DNA of 64,000 bases from Siderastrea radians (taxonomy: Eukaryota; Cnidaria; Anthozoa; Scleractinia; Rhizangiidae): positions 64,857,858 through 64,921,857 of the forward strand of contig OZ024889.1 of NCBI GenBank assembly GCA_964017195.1. The letters are read 5' to 3'. A program made the translations under genes and the position numbers. The notes beneath the pieces were generated by a model. The model saw only the letters and a program-made list of their open reading frames with translations, searched no databases and had not been told where the DNA came from. Positions 44,641 to 56,243 of this stretch are shown piece by piece (within the stretch, counting starts at the first letter, position 1; every line of letters begins with the position of its first letter).

Positions 44641-46495
44641 TAAATAACTTCGATGTATTTATTTTTTGTTTATATCAGGGCCTTCAGCTCCCTGACTAGG
44701 TTGTGGTAAGTGATCTGTGACCAATGCAGACGTGGTGGATCTGATTATTTTATCTCCAACCTGGAGATTTCCACGTTGTCTTATGGCTGCTGTTTCAGCT
44801 GGAACACTCAGTACCAGGATTTGCATCATGAAAACAACCACTGCCCCTGGGATACTGGCTTACAGTTTGAAAGAAAATTTTGTTCAGAAAGCAGGAGAAA
44901 CGCTGCACCCGTTGGCTCAATATTCTTCGACTGAGGATAATTCTGATATGTAACGTCTCTCTCTAGACATTTATACAGAAACAAGCGATATTTTATTTTT
45001 TCCTGAAATGGCCGCAACCATTTCCAGAAATAACCAGTGGTTCCTGGAGGGGATTGCATCTTGGACAGAAGAGAGAGATGAGGAAAGACTCACTAAATTG
45101 TAGTGAGTTTTCCGCCTAAAAAGGTTGGGATTTTGCATCTAATTAAAATCGCCCTTATTGGGACGACCTTTTTGCGTACCAAACACAAAATAAAGGAACA
45201 TAATTTTTCCAGTTTTGTTACTTCACATGGGTAAAATATGCCACACCCCTTTGAGGGATTACTTGAAAAGTCAGGAAACTACCTCTGTCTATCGTAGTTC
45301 CCGGACTATTCAGGCAAAACACAGACGGAACACCAAAGCTTCCTATCGGATATGAAAGCCCGGGATTGAAGGGGTTTTATTTGAGGGCTAATTAAGGGGA
45401 TGCACAATGAAGACCCTTTTCAGAACTAGTTTATTTGCCTTTGCTCAACTTATTATAAGTTGTAACAGGTGATTTCATTACAGGTTCGTTAACCTTCATA
45501 CTCAAGTCAATCGTCGCTAGTGGAGTCAAAACTGAAGCTGCTTTCGAATCCCCGGTTGATGGACATACCCGCTCATTTCAGTCATACAATTACGGAAAAC
45601 TAATAAAATGAGAATGTCCCATCGTGAAATAGCGTGAGAATTATTTAGACAAAACGCTACATCTTGCGCGCATCCTTTACACAACCTACACATCTCGCCT
45701 ATCACTAAAATCTCGAACTCTCGCAGATCCCGAGTTCTTCTCGCTAGCTGTCAGGAAACGACAAGTTTAGCTAAGGAAAAGACGGAATCTGGATACGAGG
45801 TTTCACTACTGAAATCTTACACGTGCCACGTATGGCCACGCTTATAAATAAGAAATATTTTCTGTTAAATATATTTTCAATTCCTCGTGGATACAAAAGG
45901 CACACATTTTAGTAATAAATTACTGCAATACCCGCATGGCGAGGGTTGCATTTGTCGAAATGTAAGACTATTTACAAACATATTACAACACGTATTACTC
46001 GATTCTCGAGATGAAAATTACGACTGCATATACTGAATGATATCACAACCTTAAAGGCCAACAAGTTGACACGTCGCAGTGAAAAAATAATTATCAATAT
46101 TCTAGTAACGTTAGCTACTTTGTCTAAAAGATTGAGATGTGCGCGTGTCATGCATTAGGAGCCGATTTTTTCCAATTGTTATTTCAACCTAAGTAACGGT
46201 TTGTAGTAAACCCCAGGGTAAGCCATAATATATTGTATTTAGAAAATAACTTAGTTTACGTTTCAGCTTTTTTTCATAGTTTCCTCAAGTTACGGTTTTA
46301 AGCTAAGAATTTTTATAACAGTCTATCATAATATCCTTAACAATGTCGTCAATCGTTTCCTACATGAGAACTTAATTATTTTTTTGAATGGGAAATGGCT
46401 TCGCCTACAATTTTACTGTTTGCTTATTTTGCTACTCAAACTGCGCACGTCTTACAAGGCCAAGCAAATTCACATTATTTTTACCTAAATTGAAT
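44641..46495. other. 3' flank of hbn, no further gene recognised
   Basis: Includes the unmeasured hbn 3' UTR (minus strand). I could not identify a clear AATAAA close to the stop. The open frames near 44710-44953 overlap one another and lack recognised motifs. Confidence 0.4.
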
Positions 46496-46945
46496 TTAAA
46501 TTAATTCAGCAGTTTTGCTTGCATCTGGCGTTGAGTGTGATGAACTGTGTTGCTTGGCCTTAAATCTCAGATTCTCGATGCTTGACCTGCGGAATTCCTG
46601 GGAATCGGAGGGGCTGAGTGGGCCTTTCAAAAAAGGTGCCATCGCCGGTCTTGCGTACTGTCTGTACAACTGGTGCGTGTACATTGCAGCAGGTGAGATG
46701 CCTGCGAGATGAGCCCCAAGGGGACCATAAGGAGTAGGTGCAGTTGCGTAAGGTGACAAAAGGCTAAGGGCTGGTACATGTGGGTGCCACCTTTCCACTC
46801 CTGGAGAATATGCCCCTGAATGCACGTGTGGGATATCTGAGAGCGCTCTGTAGTCGTTTGATGGGCCATAGAGGTATGTAGGACTTTCGCGTCCCATGGA
46901 CTTGTCACGCTTTCTCCACTTGGCTCTTCTGTTTTGAAACCACAC
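46496..46945 (-). CDS. hbn: hbn coding exon 3 (recognition helix to stop)
   Basis: The acceptor on the minus strand is CTTGCCCGCAG|GTGTGG. The exon encodes homeodomain residues 47-60, a tyrosine-, proline- and alanine-rich tail, the OAR motif, and the C-terminus ...ASKTAELI, ending with TAA at 46498-46496. Confidence 0.95.
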   Translation of the reverse strand: MWFQNRRAKWRKRDKSMGRESPTYLYGPSNDYRALSDIPHVHSGAYSPGVERWHPHVPALSLLSPYATAPTPYGPLGAHLAGISPAAMYTHQLYRQYARPAMAPFLKGPLSPSDSQEFRRSSIENLRFKAKQHSSSHSTPDASKTAELI

Positions 46946-49900
46946 CTGCGGGCAAGGAACGATGTAATTATCATTTTTAAATTCAGAGGGCGTTAACAGA
47001 ACAAAACAGCTATGTTATATTGCGGAAAAGGCTATTTATTTATGGTACGAGAGAAGTCATTAATTAAGTGCTCTGATCAGACAAGGCAGGGAAATTGATG
47101 ATGACGGGTGTAAAAATAAAAACACTTTGTTCATGTGATGGCGAGTGGAAAGCTGCAAGCAAGGAAGCCTTTCTTTTTATTTGCAAAAATGTCTTTCTTC
47201 TAAATATTCGCGCTTCTTTTCCTCAGTTTCAGAACTGGACGAATACAGCAGAATAGTCTCTTTACATTATTTTGTTGAAGATTTTCGAAAGGATTATGTC
47301 CGGAGATTTTGTTGGTACCTCATGGAACACCAAGAGGACTGAAGGTATCGAGCAAGTTCCCAACTCATACATCATATCACAGAGCAAACCTTAATCACAG
47401 TGACGAAACGTATAAGGTTGCCAAAAGTTTTCAAGGTGCAAGCTCTGTAGCCAGGAGACAGTAATAGTTCAGTGCACTGATATAGTTATTTTTTGCAAAA
47501 CCTGTTTATCAATTTTTCTTAATTTTCCATTGATGATAATGCGTCCTTGGCTTTTCAAAGTGTTGCCTAAGAAACGTTATCAACTGTTATAGACCTTGTA
47601 ATAAGGGTTCGAATTTTCCAGATTTTTGTTAAAGAATATTTCAAGTTGGTCGGTGTCTCGACTTCAAAGGCAGGTATCACAAACAAGAGACACACCTTGG
47701 CAGATATCCAAAAACTAATTAATAACCATCATCATTTGAAAGTGGTAGCCTAGACTGCTAGCCATAAAGGCCATTATATTTATAAGACACTTTCAAAGAT
47801 AATCACTACAATGCTTGTGGCGCGTTGCCTGTTTGCAGCTGTTTTTAACAATCAACACTGAAGTTTTTTGTTTTAATGTTGTTTGAGTAACACCATTTTC
47901 AAGCTATAGTTTCCTTTGTTCAGTGCGAGCTGGGAATTCAAGGCATTCAGAGTAATTTACACTAATGGAAGAATGTTTAATAAGCTTCTTTCTACAAAAG
48001 TGCAAAACAGGCAATTTGATAGATTCAATCGACATTTTCAACAAGGTATTTTCTACCATGGTACTTTTTGTTGAACTGGAAATGGTAAATCAAAGCCTTT
48101 TGAGTAATTTTCACTTGCAAAAAGAACGCTCAATAACCCATTTTTTTAAAGGGAGGACATGGGAAATATGATAGTTTTCTCAAGCTTTAGTCTTCCATAA
48201 TAGCACAGTTTGGGTAACACCTCTTTCAAACCGTGAAACTCTTCGTTGAACAAGAATGGGAATTTAAAGCATGTAGAATAATTCTAACTCAAAGAAAGAA
48301 CGCTTAATAAAACGAAGAACAATTGGAGGGGAAATGGGATGTTGGTATTGATTCTATCAAGTTATTTAACAAAGTCTTTAACGACGACTGTTTCATTACA
48401 GTTTATTTTTCCCAGACAGCATTCTAAGACTCTCCGTGCATAATAGTTTGGACGATTAACAATAACTATTTCTTATTGTTTCACTTTTCATATCGCTATC
48501 TGATGGCGCTAAACATTACTATTGTTACAAAGAATAATCCAGGTACCCGACATATTAAAACTTATCTATCACTTGAGAGACACAGAACACCGCAGAGCCG
48601 CGTGTTTAGGGACAACCATGCGCTCGGCACGTGTCTCCTAGGATAAAACCACATGTATGAAAACAGCAAAATAATACATTCACCCAAGCAATTAGAGAGC
48701 AGGTCTAAAAATAAATGTGGCTGAAATGCAGCTTTTCTGTCATTTAACTCTTTTTTCTAAAAAAAATTGACAAAGCAATAATACTTTTCTAACATTTTGT
48801 GGTACGAAAACATTCACATGTAATACAATAAGATAATAGCGCCGCTATCAATTTAAGTCGATAAGTGTCCGAGAAATGAGTTTCAGATGTGTTGAGGGCT
48901 TAATACAAGGCACTCTTATTTTTCAAATATATTTTTCATTAAAGACTCATTGTCTTATAATGAGAAAAGATACTGCATTATGGACCTTCCTTTGCTCGCA
49001 CTTAGCTACTTAAGGGAGATGTCTCTCTCAGAGTACTAAATTCACATCCATGAAATCTATTTCCGTACAATGTCATTTCTTTTATGTTTTGTTGTGATTT
49101 AAACTCATGGACAAACTGGAAAGGCGTGAAACAGTAGACTGTTTACAACAGTACTGCACTAAGTTTGCGGCTGGAAATCTGCGTTTAATGTTCGTGAGAA
49201 ACTGACCTATCTGGCATTTGCAATTTTATTCGAAAGTGACTGAGAATAAAAACTCATATATTTAATTTATGAAATAAACAGCGCCACATAGAAGAATTTC
49301 ATCTGTAGACGAAAAATAGCTAAAAATTAAAACCCCGTTTCTATGGGCTCAGCGGGCCAAAGACTCGTCCGTGTAGAATATTTTAAATGATATGTCCCTG
49401 AACTCGCGAAACAGGTTTGATAGATTACTTTGAATTAAAAATCCCCATTTCCGTCCATTCAGTTCTTTTTTATCTCTGTATGCAAAAAAAGCCGTTAATT
49501 GAAATATTAAAATGATTTTGATAAATACGTTAAGACAATTTTATCACGTTTAATACATTGCTGAAAGATACATTGTTCAGAATGATATATGCAGCTCAAA
49601 GTTTGATTGCAATAATAGCTTCAAAATAGGTGTGAAGAATCTGTATTGCTATTCTGATTTTTATCTTGTCATGACTTACTTTTGCATCATTTCACACTGC
49701 TTCAGTGTTTGCTACATGCCTTATTGAAAACACAGAGGAAGAAAAAAATGAAGGGATCTTGTGCCAGATGAAATACACTAAATATTGAGCAGTCGAAGTT
49801 TAGTAGAAAGCGCGTTACAAATCGAAACAAACCCAACGGAAAATCAGATTTTTCCTGATAAACTGTGTAATTAAAATTCTTTGGATCTCTCATTATATAG

Positions 49901-52900
49901 CTTATCTCTATCATTTGCCATGGGCCTTTTAGCTTGAGCTGAAATCAATATTTGGAGTTTCATTAACAACTTCCTTTACTGATAAAATAGTAAGGTTGAC
50001 ATCTTTATTTCATGCTGAGACTAGGAGTGGCCTGTTGAGATTACAGATTTGATTTGGCAAACTACTTTCTCCTTATCAGAAGCTTGAAAAAAGCTCTAGC
50101 TGCCAAGATACTGAACGTGTTTTTATTTATATTACGTATTCTCAAGGCTGCTAAACTATCAAATGAAACCCACAGATGTTGGACTTTGTCTGATTAATTT
50201 TGCCTTCCGGCAAACTAACTCTGTGAGATTTCTGAATACAAATTAGCCTGCTGAAACACGCAAACATTGGAGAAATAACTCTTTCGGAGACACAACTTAT
50301 TCCATCTTGTTTAAAAAAAAAAGAAAAGCAAACAATTTTTGTCCGAAGAATTTTTAACTCAAATAAACTGCAGAAAACTGAACAAAAAGAGGGATTTTTA
50401 AATTCGGACTTAAGTGATTGACTGAATGAAGAAAATCTGACTAACGGTCTTGTTTAGGACGCGAAAGAGCTCGATAAAAACCGATTTTAGGATAATATAA
50501 CATTACCTTCAAATTCACCAGTAATCGGATAATACTCAAGAAAATTTTCATGTTTAATTTTTTGTTTCTTTGTCGGAGGCAACTCCAAATTTAGCAACAC
50601 GCTCTTGTACTTTTTTCCTCGTAAGAAACACTAGAGTTCATGACGTTGTTTGAAAAACAAAATATTTCTGTCTTCTATAGCTTTCTTTTTCGTTTAAGCT
50701 TGAATTAGAGCTGGAATTACTCCTCTTGACTGTGTTCGCCAAACTCAGTTGAGAAATGATTGATGAGACTAAGCATTTTTAAGTCTCAGAGCGTTCATTC
50801 ATTGAACCTCGACCGACTGTTCAATAGGAAGAATGCACCAAGTCATGCTTTTAGTTATAAATATACATTTAGGAATTCCAAAGTCCGAGTGCCTTTTAAC
50901 GAAATGGTGACATGATGTTCTGGTAATTTTTGTCCACGACAACACTTTCTTTTGTTTCCAAGATTCAAACACAAATTCTAGGTTTATTTCGTTTGTTACC
51001 TTGAGACAACACAAAGCCTTGAAGTAAAGGTTATTCTTAATTAAGTCTTTCAATTTCCTTGCTCAAACCCCTCAGGCAAATGTTATTTATGAAAGCGTCG
51101 CTCCATTGAAGTGGTCACAAAGGTAGACTGACTTTTCAAAAGGTCTTGCGCTAATTGCCAATTCTAGTGTCGACGTCATGTTTAATTATCTACTTTGTTT
51201 TCAAGGCTGTTCAATATAACCCATTAATACGGCAAAATAATTGCCTCAATTGTGATTTCTTTGTATACATATTCACTTAAAATGCAATTTACAGTGGTTA
51301 ATAGCGTTTCGTCAGCACCAAATATGCATTCAAAATGATACCAAAGTTGAAACGAAACGCTCGAGACACTATCATTGAAATCCGATAAAAACGTTTTGTT
51401 CCAATATATTAATTACGTCAGGTTAACGTTTGCGTTTCAAAAGAAGTTTGCTCATTAAAAAGAAATCTTTGATACACATTTGCAAGCCGACAAATGAATG
51501 CAAATTTTAATATCTTTGAAATTTCACAAAACCTTCCGAAATTTAATTACACGACATAAAGATGACACAAGAGGAACTTTAAGGCCTGTTGTCGTTTCAT
51601 TTTGAGACAGGTGCGTTTCGAACCAAAAACCACAGTTAACTATCCTCTTCCCTTTTAGGTCGTGAAGTCATCGTTTTTGAAAGATATTTCACTTTCATGC
51701 CATATTTCGTTTGTTGACGCGTTCTGCATGAGAGACACTTAGTTCGGGCGTAACCAGAGGCCGCGTGTATGACACGTACTTTTACTATCCATTCATGCCA
51801 TTTTTCGCTATTACTTGTTATTCAACTGGTAATTTTTTTCAGTTTATACAAGCAACTCGTAAAACCTGTCATTAATATCAACTGTTAATGAGCAGCTCTT
51901 TTGCCAGCTAACTTACTGCCTACTATTGGGGCTATAAATTTTGTTTCGAAGATTAGACCAGACAGTCCAGTTTTAATTCGCACGCGCTCTCTCTCGGAAA
52001 GCAAACGAAACGGTCAAAGGCAAACATCGAAAAACGCGTCTTATTTAATTAATTAAAAAACATTACTTTACAAATCGCCAAAATATTGATAAAGGCAAGA
52101 AGCTGTTACTCGACTAGCTTGTTTTCACCAATATAATTGATGAAACAAAAGAGTCCCTACTGTATCACATCCATTGAATCACAAACTAAGTTCAAATATT
52201 GTTGCATTCTCGGAAATGAAGATTTGGGCGCCACGCAACCACTCTATGTCGAGACACAGCACAAAAGACAATTTTACCACCCTGAATTATTTTTCCTTTC
52301 ATGTCTAACAACTAACAAGGCTTAAAACGTCCATAAGAAAGTGAATATCAAAATGAAATACACAGCTGGTTAAGAAAGATAGCGCGCAAAGTTAATTTTA
52401 TCGTGTCCGCATCAAATCTTCTGAACATTTCAACTAAACGTACCGCCCATCAACCGACTTCTGAGTAAACTGTTGGATGATAAGATTGTGCTGTCGCTTG
52501 CCCTTTCATAGTTTTCCTACTTCGCATACCAGTTAAAATACAGAACTGGCGATAAATAATTTAAATCTCGACTTACTTGTACTCTTGCTTCACTCAAATC
52601 CAACCGCAAAGCCAACTCCTCTCTGGTGAATACATCAGGATATTGTGTTTTCTCGAAAGTTTGCTCCAACTGATGAAGTTGATAGGTGGTAAATGTAGTT
52701 CGACTGCGTCGCATTTTTCTTGGCTTGCCATCGCTTTCGTCAATTCCGTCTTCATCTTTGCTTCCTTTTTCGTCTCCAACACTTAACTCGTCTACACAAT
52801 GATAAAGTTACGGAGGTGGATAAAATGAGCGAGAGACTAACGTAACTTCGTTTACATGTCGTAACAGTTCATCTTTATTGCCGCTGCACGTGAATTTACA

Positions 52901-53457
52901 ATGACATTTGCCGCGAGAAGGCAAATAAAACGCACTACGCAAACATCTTGATCTGAAAGTTAACAGCGGTTTAACCACGAAAATAATAAGTTTATAGCTA
53001 GAGTAGGAACAAGGGGCAAACATTTCTCCCGTGTTAAGTTAAACAGGAATAGCGAAATTGAAGTTTAAACACGAAATTAGCACCTCATCTTGAGGTCTTC
53101 GTTATGTTTGCTGAGCGTTCAGTGAAAAGAGAAGACTGACGCATTGAAATTCCTTGAGTAAACTCTGTGGAGTGTTTAATAGGATTGCACTATCAATTTG
53201 AAAGTGAACGAGGTAATGTGCGTTTATTTAATTACCATACCTTCGTTGTCGCTTGTATTTCTTGAAAGTCTGTCATCCTGCTCAAAAGAGCCTTCCAGCT
53301 TGTGTCTTCGATCGTGATTTCCAAGAATCATATCAATTGTGTAGCCTTTGCTTGATGCCTGAATTAAAGCAGACTCTATCGAGTGGTCCGCTCCAGGTTT
53401 GTCGCCTTTATCCCTTTTCTCTGAAAGCACCATCGTTGGACGCACAACATCTGCCAT
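46496..53457 (-). CDS. hbn: Homeobrain (Hbn) homeodomain transcription factor
   Basis: On the minus strand three coding exons, 53457-53241, 52791-52577 and 46945-46496, with introns of 449 and 5631 bp, give 293 aa. The homeodomain is residues 99-158: [66 protein letters not shown] and [20 protein letters not shown] point to Hbn rather than Arx, Rx or Otp. Residues 39-46, YTIDMILG, are a good octapeptide (eh1-like), as in other Hbn proteins. The C-terminal OAR is [15 protein letters not shown] (265-279), a diverged version. The frame is open 5' of the chosen ATG (an in-frame GTG at 53508 is not a likely start), back to a stop at 53551-53553. Hbn acts in the nucleus and marks anterior neural tissue in bilaterians. 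The gene is convergent with rx. Confidence 0.93.
46946..47880. other. hbn intron 2, part A
   Basis: No coding exon or recognised repeat. Frames of about 65 codons have no motif. Confidence 0.5.
47881..48400. repeat. Diverged tandem repeat in hbn intron 2
   Basis: Related blocks recur: GGGAATTCAAGGCATTCAGA near 47932, GGTAAATCAAAGCC near 48084 and GGGAATTTAAAGCATGTAGA near 48258, each followed by a (G)AGTAATT or ATAATTC segment and then GAA(C/T)G(C/T)T(C/T)AATAA. TTTG(A/G)GTAACACC occurs at 47882 and 48210. The period is irregular (about 150-175 bp) and divergence is high. Confidence 0.45.
48401..52576. other. hbn intron 2, part B
   Basis: The remaining 4.2 kb of the large intron. There are AT-rich stretches and TAAT motifs (TTAATTAATTAAAAAAC near 52045), but no coding exon. 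The donor at the right edge is GTACAA|GTAAGT on the minus strand. Confidence 0.5.
52577..52791 (-). CDS. hbn: hbn coding exon 2 (homeodomain residues 1-46)
   Basis: The acceptor is CATTGTGTAG|ACGAG. The split codon becomes aspartate 73, followed by an acidic stretch ([19 protein letters not shown]), then [12 protein letters not shown]. The donor is phase 0, between homeodomain residues 46 and 47. Confidence 0.93.
53241..53457 (-). CDS. hbn: hbn coding exon 1
   Basis: Encodes residues 1-72 plus one base; the donor is CGAAG|GTATGG (phase 1). It carries the octapeptide YTIDMILG at codons 39-46, followed by a basic patch (NHDRRHKLE). The ATG at 53457 is the first in-frame methionine after the stop at 53551-53553. 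Confidence 0.85.
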
Positions 53458-53800
53458 GATCAATAACCTTTCTCTTGTTGAACCAAATTGGGTGTTTGTC
53501 CTCTCCACGGAGTTGCTTCGTCTTTGGCAATTTTTATTTGAAAAGAAAATTTAGATTAATGCAGATTTTATATTTGCCCCTAATCTTCGTCCTTTGTTAG
53601 TTAATCAAAATGACCGACTGTCATAGTTTTAATCAATGTTTATTTGTTCAAACAAAGGCCTCAAAATAAATAGGCTATTCCGCTCGACCAATCAGGTAGC
53701 AGCGTTATGATTAAGGCGATATTAACAATATAATACTTAAGTTTGTTTGTTCCTTTCGCCCCCACGGTCCCCTCTTAACACTATTCCACCCAGGAAGTTG
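53458..53800 (-). promoter_or_regulatory. Proximal 5' region of hbn
   Basis: A CCAAT sequence lies at 53688-53692 on the plus strand (within GACCAATCAGG), about 230 bp upstream of the hbn ATG. TAAT cores are few. Transcription start and 5' UTR length are unknown. Confidence 0.3.
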
Positions 53801-53862
53801 ATAAAATGTATTTGTGTCATCGCCTTGTTGTCTTAATTCTCCTTATTACATGTTAATAGGTC

Positions 53863-54018
53863 ATGAGTGGCGAAGGTAAAATTGACGCCATGATGTCGAA
53901 GGTGCGTATCTCCGGGAATTTTAACACTGCACGGCGATTTTTTGACAAGAATTATGCACTCGAAATCTTAAAAGCTATCGTTTTTGACCGCAGCATGGTG
54001 ATTAAAAAGACTCCATAA
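53863..54018 (+). CDS. Uncertain small ORF, 51 aa, divergent to hbn
   Basis: An ATG at 53863 opens a 51-codon frame starting MSGEGKIDAMMSK and ending at TAA 54016-54018. The composition is protein-like, and AAG|GTGCGT after MMSK could also be a splice donor, making it a first exon. A second frame starting MATKRSLLDYYAESS lies at 54211-54444. I recognise neither product. They sit about 400-750 bp from the hbn start on the opposite strand, so a divergent transcript is possible; chance open frames are equally possible. Confidence 0.15.
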   Translation: MSGEGKIDAMMSKVRISGNFNTARRFFDKNYALEILKAIVFDRSMVIKKTP

Positions 54019-54444
54019 TACAATTAACGCTCAATAAAGATTATTAAAATGTCTCTGTAGTCATGGATATTTTAACACCTCCCTTGTTGTTTTACTAAAG
54101 CAATAGGGTTAATAAATTAATTAAATTTCGGTCGAAGCCAATTTGGCTTGAGCTGGAATACGCGATGAGATATTGAAAGTCGTTCAGCTAAAATTGACAT
54201 GCATTCTCTCATGGCGACTAAGCGGAGCTTACTTGACTATTATGCAGAAAGTAGCATGTCGCAGCACGAAACTACCAGAAGAAAGTCAAGAACAAAACTG
54301 AGCTCCTCATTATTTTCTAGCACTGTTTATCATACTTTTAATTTTAAACTGCGAAAGCACAAAAGGATCATTCTTTGCAGTGTTCCACAATTTCTAAGAC
54401 TTTTTTGGCTTAGGAGGTATGCAAAGGCACTAATGTATTCGTAA

Positions 54445-55851
54445 CTTTCTAATTAAAGAACAATCTGTTATGTGCAGCAAACAATTGCTTTGCAAATTAA
54501 ATGAATACGGATAAAGGAGTCCACTGGAATATTTCAAAGATAACTAATTAATTATAGCCTTGGGCAGACTAGTTGTTTATCTTTGTCGAAACCAAAGCAC
54601 ATTTTCACTCTGTATTTCTTGGTTAATGGCCTATAAAAATAACTATTAAACTTGGTTTTGTTTGCGTCACTACCACTGGTACTTCAACCTCGAACGCAAG
54701 TTGCGACGCACATTTCGGTCACTTGTGATCCGAGCGCACAACCACTGAGCTTTAGAAACACAAGAGGGCTTTTGTGTGGTCGCCTCTCTAGAAGTTCTGT
54801 TTATTGTATCATTTCAATGCGTTCTTATGCCTGAAAAGCAGAATATTGTATCACTACTTAACGCGGATTACTACGGTTGGACACTGCCGCGAGCAAACTT
54901 TAACCATTGTATAGTCAAACAAAAGAAGCTATCCGGAATGGCGCCTAAATTTTAACCAACTTATAAACGACTTTCCGCAAGACATACGCGCTTCCTGAGT
55001 GGTCGAGACGTTACGAACTGCGTAGAAAAAGATTCAGGAATTTCTGCTTCCTAAAATCGGTACCCTACTGACGCAGAGTTTTAAACCTCAAAATGAATCA
55101 TGTTTCTCTGCCTACCTAGTATTGTATTCCTCAAAAATGGCGATCGTGTCTCGAGAAGTAACATCACTTAATGTGGCACTTGATGTTTGGCGTTTAGTTC
55201 ACGGTGGAGCATAAACTAAGTGGCCAAAGAGAGATAAATAATAGACTAGAGACAAGTGCCAATATAAAAGGCGTTTAATATATGGATGCCTTTAATAACT
55301 CATAGCCACAATATTGTACTCTCTACTGCAAAGGTTATCCTTCGGTTTGAGCGGAATTCAACTGCACGAAACCATTCTTGTTAATTTTGCTGATGATTAC
55401 TCAATTTAGCTGAATGAAGAACATAACTGATCGGAAAGCAGAGGCGGTCGGCAACTTAACCTCGAGGTTATCTAATAAGAAGTACAAGTTATAAAAAGAG
55501 GAGCATTGTTGAAATATTTTTAGAGAATAAAACCCGAAAACAAAAAGAGTCATTTCAAAGAAATGTAAGGATAAGAGGCAATTTGGATAAAAGAATAGAG
55601 AGTACACAAAGGTCATTTTATCATTGCTCAGATAACAAATATGGTGACAGGAATTCGAATAACAACTCATGTAAAGTTGCTTTCAGTACGAAAAAACAAA
55701 ACAAATAGGCACGATATAAATAAATAGATGTTTATAATAAAACCCAGAATGTCACTGTTTAGATGACGTCTTTATATCTTCAGTAAATCATGACAATGCT
55801 TCCTGTTGATTTTTTTAATATACTTAATTAAAGAACTGAACTTATTTGAGC
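54445..55851. other. hbn upstream flank, no gene recognised
   Basis: AT-rich DNA with TAAT-containing stretches (CTAATTAATTATAGCC near 54544). The 89-codon minus-strand frame at 55401-55670 is F/Y/S-rich and lacks motifs. Confidence 0.4.
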
Positions 55852-56243
55852 TTAAGGACGGTGCCGCCTGTTGTTACTGCGCATACGCTCAGCGCATCTT
55901 GGGATATTCGGGTTTCTTAAGGAATTTGCCCCCTAATATAACAATATTTTTGCGCGGTTTATGACTATGTGGAAAAAGCAGATCTTAGCAAGGGCTATCA
56001 GAATCCAAAAAGAAAATTGAGGGTGACCACGCAGTTTTCAGCGATAATTTGGAAAGAAATTGCCATACATTCCTTTGTATTTGAACGCTTTTTTAGAATT
56101 ATGGTTGCTTAATTATCTCTGAAAAATGCGCGGTTACCCACATGTTTCTTTTTGAATTCCAATAACCCTTGCTAAGATCTACCTTTTCCCCATAGTCATA
56201 ACCTTTGCAAAAATACATCTCTATTAGGAGGCACCGTCCTTAA
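55852..56243. mobile_element. TTAA-flanked fold-back MITE, ~392 bp
   Basis: TTAAGGACGGTGCC (55852-55865) is exactly inverted at 56230-56243 (GGCACCGTCCTTAA); the outer TTAA on both sides is a plausible target duplication. The arms continue: CGCGGTTTATGACTATGTGG near 55954 pairs with CCCCATAGTCATAACC near 56190, AGATCTTAGCAAGGGCTAT with ATAACCCTTGCTAAGATCT, and GTGACCACGCAGTTTTCAGC with a GAAAAATGCGCGGTTACC-like segment. The centre (about 56050-56110) is a short loop. No coding capacity. Confidence 0.8.

Noticed and set aside
44710..44953. Two overlapping 74-78-aa genes
   Set aside because: Same region in two frames, no motif, and no splice-linked exon.
53458..53508. hbn translation start at 53508
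   Set aside because: That codon is GTG; the first in-frame ATG is at 53457.
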